Under the pieces are notes generated by a model. The model was not told the origin of the DNA and searched no databases. It was given only the letters and a program-made list of their open reading frames with translations. Shown in pieces: positions 58,555 to 64,000 of a DNA stretch of 64,000 nucleotides. The translations under genes and the position numbers were made by a program. The number at the start of each line of letters is the position of its first letter. Within the stretch, counting starts at the first letter, position 1. Source of the DNA: Diphasiastrum complanatum (Eukaryota > Streptophyta > Lycopodiopsida > Lycopodiales > Lycopodiaceae); assembly GCA_029204225.1 (NCBI GenBank), contig CM055112.1:46235063-46299062 (forward strand), written 5' to 3'.

Positions 58555-60218
58555 TCAATCCTAAATTTTTTTGATTTTTAGATTCAATATGTCGTTGAAT
58601 ATGAGATGCTGCTCTTTTGACATAGCCTTTGTGAAGTAATTTGCTGCCATTGATTCTATCCTATAGTTACCTCCTTGCTTTGCACATTCTCTCTCAAATA
58701 GTGATATCTGATTTTGATCTTACTTTTCATCTACATAGAGAGTGACGATGATGAAAAAATTCGATACAGACTTGAAGTAGACATTCGAGACTGTTGAGTT
58801 TGGAATAAAACAATTCTCAATAAAAAATGTATTATTTTTTGGAACCAGGCCCTGGGTGACTGTTTCAGCCCATAGAGTGCCTTGTGAAGTTTGCATACAA
58901 GGTGTTGCTTACTCCTCAGTTCGTATCCTTCTGGCTATGACATAACATTTTTTTCTTCAATGGTCTCGTTGAGGAAAGCGGTATGAACATCCATTTGATA
59001 AATTTTGAGATCTGCTGCAGCTGCAAAGGAAAGTAATAGTCGGATCAAAACATGTGACGACTGGGCTGAAGGTCTCGGAATAATCCAGATCTGGAATCTG
59101 GGAATAACCTTTGGCGATCAGCCTGGCTTTGTAACAATTCAGCCTTCCTTCAACATCATAGTTCACCTTGAATATCCCATTTGCATGGAATCAGATTTCT
59201 TCCCTTTGACATCTGTCCACGTTTGATTCTCTATTAGAGAATCAAATTCAATGTCCATCGTTGCTTTCCATTGATCAACATCAGGTGTAGACATTGCCTC
59301 CGAAACTATATTTGGTTCTTGCACGAAGTAGCAGGTTGCATCATCCATAAATCTGGATGGAGGTTGTCTTGGTCGATTTGATCTTTTTGGCTAAATTTCG
59401 ACCCCCTGCTGTTCAGGCTCATTTTTCGAGTTTGTATCGATTTCTTGATTTTTGATCCTAAAGTCTTTTTTAATAATGGATCAGAAATTTCTTTAATACT
59501 TGGATCAGAAATTTCTTGAGCTTTCACTTGTGGTTGATAAATCGATCTTCCACAAAAATGACATCTCTGCTTGTGAATGATTTTTTTGTTTTCAGATTGT
59601 AGAGCTTGTATGCCTTGTGATCTGGGGAGTAGCCAACGAAAATCAATTTTGTGCTTTTGTCATCCAGCTTCTTCTGGAGATCTTCATGGATCTGGGCATA
59701 AGAAATGAAACCAAACACTCTGATATTTTTGAGTGATGGTTTCGATCATGTCCACACCTCGTAAGGTGCCTTGCCATTCAGGGCTTTGTTGATGGATCAA
59801 TTTTGTAGATAGGCGGCTGTTGAAACAACTTGTGCCCAACTTTTTTTCAGAAGAGAGGCATGGGCCATCATTCTCTTGGCACTTTCGATGAGTGTCCAAT
59901 TCTTTCGTTCAGCCACACCATTGGACTGAGGCGAGTAGCTCGTTGTGAATTGTTGATGTATTTTGTTGGCCTTGTAGAGCTCCTTGAATTCGGTGGAGAC
60001 AAACTCTCTCCCTCCATCTATGCATAGAGCTTTAATCTTCCTCTGAGTCTGATTTTCAGCAGATGCCTTGAACTGCATGAAGAGCTTGAATGTCTTTGAT
60101 TTTTTCTTCAGGAAATAGGTTGCAGTCCTTCGAGAGAAGTCATCGATGAAGGTTAGGAGGTATAGAGTTCCTCCTTTGAAAGCAGTCTGCATCGGGCCAC
60201 AAATGTCGCTATGTACAA
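58555..60218 (-). pseudogene. Copia integrase and RT relic
   Basis: The integrase reads MQTAFKGGTLYLLTFIDDFSRRTATYF, then IKALCIDGGREF (the box is CIDGG instead of RSDNGG but keeps Asp) and SNGVAERKNWTLIESAKRM. The C-terminal part is FGFISYAQIHEDLQKKLDDKSTKLIFVGYSPDHKAYKLYN. The reverse transcriptase start is NYDVEGRLNCYKARLIAKGYSQIPDLDYSETFSPVV. Later RT and RNase H blocks are mostly deleted before the PPT. Stops and shifts are frequent. Confidence 0.87.
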
Positions 60219-60702
60219 AGGCTTGGACTTTGCATGTATTGACTCAACTTGCCAACACAAAAACCAAGATTTGGTCTAGTGATAGTTAAGTATATCAAGG
60301 AACCAATAAGCATTCTATAGGTAGTGATGTCCTCAAAGGATGCTTCATCACTTTCCTTAGAACCTTTTACACTTAGTTCCATAGGAGTTTCAACTCCTTT
60401 ACAATCAATCATGTCAAATCTTGCTAAGATTGATCTAGCATACTTAGATTGACATATGAAGGTAAAATCATTACTTCTAGTGACTTCTATTCCAAGTATA
60501 ACTTTAAGAAGTCCTAGATCTACCATCTTAAATTCACTAGACAAGGAAACTTTTACATTCTTAATGCCATCTAGATCATTTCCTGTGAGTATAATGTCAT
60601 CAACATATAAAACTAAGATAATGATTTTTCCATCATTACATTTGTAGTACAATGATGGTTCATAAGAACTTACAACAAATCCAATGGAAATAAGATAGGA
60701 AA
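60219..60702 (-). pseudogene. Reverse transcriptase segment of another copia family, inserted in integrase
   Basis: The minus strand reads SYLISIGFVVSSYEPSLYYKC, VLYVDDIILTGND (active site), KMVDLGLLKVILGIEVTR, QSKYARSILARFDM, SFEDITTYRMLIGSLIYLTITRPNLGFCVGKLSQYMQSPSL. This matches the RT half of the 33-38 kb copia type, not the host element. It replaces about 21 bp between GAG-pre-integrase (ARSPF) and integrase (DICGPMQT), as judged against the homologous element at 28240-28290. It has no LTR or primer site of its own. Confidence 0.88.
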
Positions 60703-62150
60703 TATGAATTGAGTCAGAAATGAAAGGACTTCTAGCATTCTTGCTGATTATACAGCTTTCACATTCCTGACAAAAGGTAGATCTTGTCCTAGTTTTTCAG
60801 TCGACATTTGTTGAATACTATTGAAGTTCAAATGGCCTAATCTAAAATGCCAAAGCATATCAGATGATTTAGAAGTTGAGGTGTGAAGAGCTTGACTATT
60901 GGAAGAATAATAGTGGCTGAGTTTGTAGAGATTCCCACTTCTTCTCCCAAAAGCTAAAACTTTTCGAGATTTGTCAAGGATGGTGCAGCCATTTGTATCG
61001 AATTCGACCCTCTAACCTGAATTGGTAATTTCGCTAATTGAGAGCAGATTCTTGGTCAAATTTGGAACATGGAGAATGTTGGACATCAACTTGACTTCAC
61101 CTTTATGAAATTCGATTCTGACTGTTCCTTCACCTTGAATGAATGTGATGAGTTGTCTCCAAGTTGCACAACTCGAGAGTGGGTGAGAGATTTATAATCT
61201 TTGAACCAGTCTTGATGGTGAGTCATGTGTTGAGTTGCTCCAGAATCGAGGTACCATAAATCGATATCCTATTGTTCTCCAACCTTGGTCATAAAGGCTG
61301 CTTCATATTTCTCTTGTTGCTGTATCAAAAAACTAGTTGAGGCAAAATTTGCTTGTTGTTGGAACTGCTTCTTCTTCTCATTGTTGAATTTCAAAGTTTT
61401 GCAGTCCTTGATCTCATGTCCAGTTCTCTTGCAGTATCTGCAGAATAGTTTCTACTTTGGTTGAAAAGATGAAGTGTTTGAATTCGACCCAGAGCCAAAA
61501 TTCGAGCCAGAGTCAAAATTTGATCCTGACTGCGTATTGCTCTTCTTTTTGGATATGAACTTTTGATTTTTGAAATATGGAGCTTGAGGATCCGACCTTG
61601 TGCCTGAGGAGGTTGCAGATCTTTTGGCCTCCTCTTGTTGAAGTAATGAGATCACTCTTGAAAGAGTGATCTTCTCCCGGATCGAAATTACTATACCCAA
61701 TTCTCATAGGCCTTAGGAAGACTCGATAATAGAGCCATAATAGCATCGGTATCTTCAATGACTGAGCCAGTTGCAATCATCTGCTCCATAAGATTTTGGA
61801 AAGTGTTGATGTGGCTCAAAACACTTTCTGCTTCAAACATTCTCAAGGTGAATAATTTCTTCCTCAATTGGAGTTTGAAGGAGAAGTCCCTGATATCGTA
61901 GACTGAACAGCTCTTATGTGACTGATTTGATGGTCTTTGATGTTGAGAGTGATAATGGCAAAAGCCTTGCCATCTTTTAGTCTTCATTTGGTGATATTGG
62001 TTGCATCACCTTCAGGTTTAACTTTTGTGCCATCAACGATGTTCCACATTCCTTGGCTAGTATTATGGCCTTCATTTTGAACTTCCAGATATGGTAGTTA
62101 CTCCCATCAAGTCAGTCGATAAGAGAAGAACTAGAAGACGAAACCATTCT
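60703..62150 (-). pseudogene. Copia gag, protease and GAG-pre-integrase relic
   Basis: Gag starts near 62146 (MVSSSSSS, GSNYHIWKFKMKAI) and continues LQLRKKLFTLRMFEAESVLSHINTFQNLMEQM and MALLSSLPKAYENWV. A Ser/Gly/Asn-rich repeat (GSNFDSGSNFGSGSNSN) precedes the zinc knuckle CRYCKRTGHEIKDC. The protease motif YLDSGATQHMTH is intact. GAG-pre-integrase has LWHFRLGHLNFNSIQQMS. There are several stops and at least three frameshifts. Confidence 0.87.
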
Positions 62151-62278
62151 GGTTGAGTGAGATCATTGGTAGAAACAATGATTTCAGAATACTATTGGAT
62201 GCACGCTTGCTAGAACGATGTCGTGATAAAGACAATACTTGATAATTCGTAATAGAAATACAGATTACTGAACAGCCT

Positions 62279-62290
62279 GCTCTGATACCA
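62279..62290 (-). other. Primer-binding site of the 58-63 kb copia element
   Basis: The complement is TGGTATCAGAGC, directly adjoining the LTR (TGTCGTAAATC at 62291). Confidence 0.93.
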
Positions 62291-62975
62291 TGTCGTAAAT
62301 CAGTGGGAATGAGAGGAAGCTGATGAGCGGGCTTGATGTAGGATCAGAATCACAACAGACAGCAGTAGAATGTTCAAATTGAATGATTCAAACAAATGCA
62401 CGATGAAATGATAAAGTAGTGAGACTGAAAATTTGCACTCTAATTAATATGAAACAGTGAGTACAATGCTTGAAGTGATAACTTCAGTTTATAGTCGTTG
62501 AATGTGATAACGCTGGTTATAGAAACTTGAATAATCAGAAGTTATTTTTTGATGACGATTTTAGGATTGATATCCTACAAAAATATCTACAACAATTTTT
62601 TGTTGCAATTATTAGATCGTCTCATTACTATAATTGCATGTACAATGTAGGCGGACTGTCAACGCCAAGTCGTTGGGTCGGATTTTAGACCGACAATATC
62701 GAATTTTACAAAGTATCGAAAAAATCTACAAAGGGACAGAATTTTACACTGGGTCAAAAATATAGTTCGGGTCGAATTTTTCAGAGTCGGATAAATCAGA
62801 CCCGATTCGACCCGATCTAGGGTCAAAGATGCCCGAATAATTTTCGCCTTGATCCGATCTGATCTAGGGTCGAAAAATGTTTGTTGCTCAAAATTTGAAC
62901 CTTCTATTTATGGGTTTATACATCTTTCAGGATGCTCATTAATATATGGATTTGAGGCTGAGCATTGAATTCCAA
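62291..62975 (-). repeat. 5' LTR of the 58-63 kb copia element
   Basis: About 685 bp. The outer end reads GAATTCCAAT where the partner LTR has GAATTCTAACA, so the terminal bases have changed and no target duplication can be called. Confidence 0.83.
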
Positions 62976-63523
62976 TATATCAATGAACCAGATCATATAT
63001 GAAATGATATAGCATAGAAAATTGTAAAAGATCTGAAAGATTGTGTAATTTTTCTTATATCATACTACAATACGGATCAAAATAGATTTGAGAGAATTAA
63101 TAATAATAAATGTTATTTCTCGTTATGAAATTTAAACTATAGGGATATGAGATCTGAACTCTTGCCTAGCTTCAAAACAAGTACTTTCTTTGCAAACCAA
63201 CCTTCACTAGCTCAATATAGGTAGATTTGAGCTGGATGTATCGATTGACAACTCAGCGAAGGTTAATATGACTGTTTGTGCAATATTCGACTCAAATAGT
63301 GATTTTAAATTATTTTACATCAAAATTTGATTCTTTAAAATACATTTTTTTTTTTTAATCTGATGACTTTCTTGATTTTTGCTCATCATTCTTCCTGTCC
63401 TTTTTTTTTTTCTTCCAATTGTCTTTTTCAAAAAAAGATAATTTGACTAACCAAAACAACAAAATTGTAAAACAAATAAGGATAAAAAGATCATATCCTT
63501 GATCAAGCTGAGGAATCAGGCTG
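62976..63523. other. Non-coding stretch, 3' of a gypsy pol
   Basis: AT-rich, with poly-T runs near 63345 and 63400. A frame continuing the gypsy 3' end encodes a hydrophobic segment (LFILICFTILLFWLV) followed by lysines from the poly-T; I consider it chance. Confidence 0.4.
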
Positions 63524-64000
63524 CTAAAGCTTGCGTAATTGGCTGCCATTAACAAGAGTGTCAAATATTTTACCATCCAGGTGTTCCAAGACCACTGCTC
63601 CATAAGATAATATCTCTTTAACTCGGTATAGCCCTTCACCTATTAATTTCAACTTTCCCTTGATTTCTTCATTTTGTACATTAAGGCAAGATCTTTTCAC
63701 AGAGTTTATGCATAGCCTCATGACGTAGCTGTAAAGACTTATCCTCATCCAAGCGTTCTGTTGCTGCTATGTGTAAAGATGGGATTAAAAATTCGATCGA
63801 CATGACTGCATCTTGACCATAGACAAGTTGAAATGGTGTCTGATTCGTACTAACTTTATAACCTGTTCTGAATGCCCATAATGCTGCATGAAGTTTATGT
63901 TCCCAATTCGAATGACTTGCTTCCATTGTTTTTGTCATAATAATGCAAAGAATCTTATTGGAAGATTTTGCTTATCCATTACCCCTCGGATGCTAAACCG
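63524..64000 (-). pseudogene. Ty3/gypsy integrase C-terminal part, cut by the window edge
   Basis: From the window edge the minus strand gives the NG-AxSSNK block with a stop for Gln and Lys for the catalytic Glu. Then come KTMEASHSNWEHKLHAALWAFRTGYKVSTNQTPFQLVYGQDAVMSIEFLIPS and, after a shift near 63710, NEEIKGKLKLIGEGLYRVKEIL, AVVLEHLDGKIFDTLVNGSQLRKL and the stop at 63524. It is of the same family as the plus-strand copy at 39.6-40.3 kb. The lost catalytic Glu means no active integrase. Confidence 0.9.

Larger units (their letters stand above)
58212..62975 (-). mobile_element. Ty1/copia element with foreign RT segment (minus)
   Basis: A truncated 3' LTR (58212-58541) and 5' LTR (62291 to about 62975) are direct repeats, with matching CGTTGGGTC, ATCAGACCCGATTCGAC and CGATCTGATC blocks. 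A primer site (62279-62290) and PPT (complement CTCCCCCTTAAT, 58542-58553) are in place. The interior carries gag to reverse transcriptase with many lesions, and an insert at 60219-60702. The left LTR is cut by family A sequence ending at 58211. Confidence 0.9.

Noticed and set aside
63355-63639. 94-codon minus-strand frame with a hydrophobic segment and a lysine tail (membrane protein or envelope-like frame)
   Set aside because: The first half is an alternative frame of gypsy integrase and the tail comes from poly-T runs; no signal peptide or envelope features are seen.

Overview
The window is plant nuclear DNA, most likely from a large, repeat-rich land-plant genome. The evidence is one spliced host gene of a plant family (MIP1-type leucine zipper plus DUF547) surrounded by Ty1/copia and Ty3/gypsy LTR retrotransposons with plant-type primer-binding sites (a TGGTATCAGAGC site, complementary to initiator Met tRNA, and an Asp-tRNA-type TGGCGTCGTTGCCGGGGA site). 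The species cannot be fixed from sequence alone. No rRNA, tRNA, CRISPR array or microbial operon is visible.

Layout. 1-7 kb: AG-rich repeats, two broken copia fragments, and a pair of inverted LTR pieces rich in the palindrome TTCGCGAA. 7-15 kb: the only recognisable host gene, on the minus strand (stop at 8153, proposed start at 12999). Eleven coding exons can be joined with all phases agreeing; one intron is GC-AG. 15-19 kb: a tRNA-derived SINE candidate, a gypsy RNase H scrap and decayed coding relics. 19.8-23.9 kb: a minus-strand LTR element whose interior holds gag but no pol (TR-GAG type). 23.9-29.4 kb: pieces of an LTR family called A here, then a copia element that has lost gag. 29.4-33.2 kb: gypsy LTR, leader and gag, split by a solo LTR with a perfect 5-bp target duplication. 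33.2-38.4 kb: the best preserved copia element (minus), cut off at its 3' end. 38.5-42.7 kb: a copia reverse transcriptase joined to gypsy RNase H/integrase, then a Ser/Thr/Pro-rich frame. 42.9-47 kb: a deleted copia element, an RNase H end and 3' LTR pieces. 47-52.3 kb: unidentified frames, a gypsy 3' end, a minisatellite and an LTR fragment. 52.3-58.2 kb: three (GA)n tracts of about 200 bp, an LTR-PBS-LTR collapsed element, and a 1.4-kb LTR. 58.2-63 kb: a copia element with a foreign reverse transcriptase segment inside its integrase. 63.5-64 kb: a gypsy integrase end running off the window.

The retrotransposons do not act together as a pathway. Apart from the SINE and the host gene, nearly everything is dead: internal stops, frameshifts, missing LTRs or swapped segments. 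The interest lies in the clear insertion and recombination histories (solo LTR, collapsed LTR pair, copia/gypsy and copia/copia chimeras, gag-only element), in recurrent palindromes in LTRs and leaders, and in a few open frames that I cannot assign to a family.
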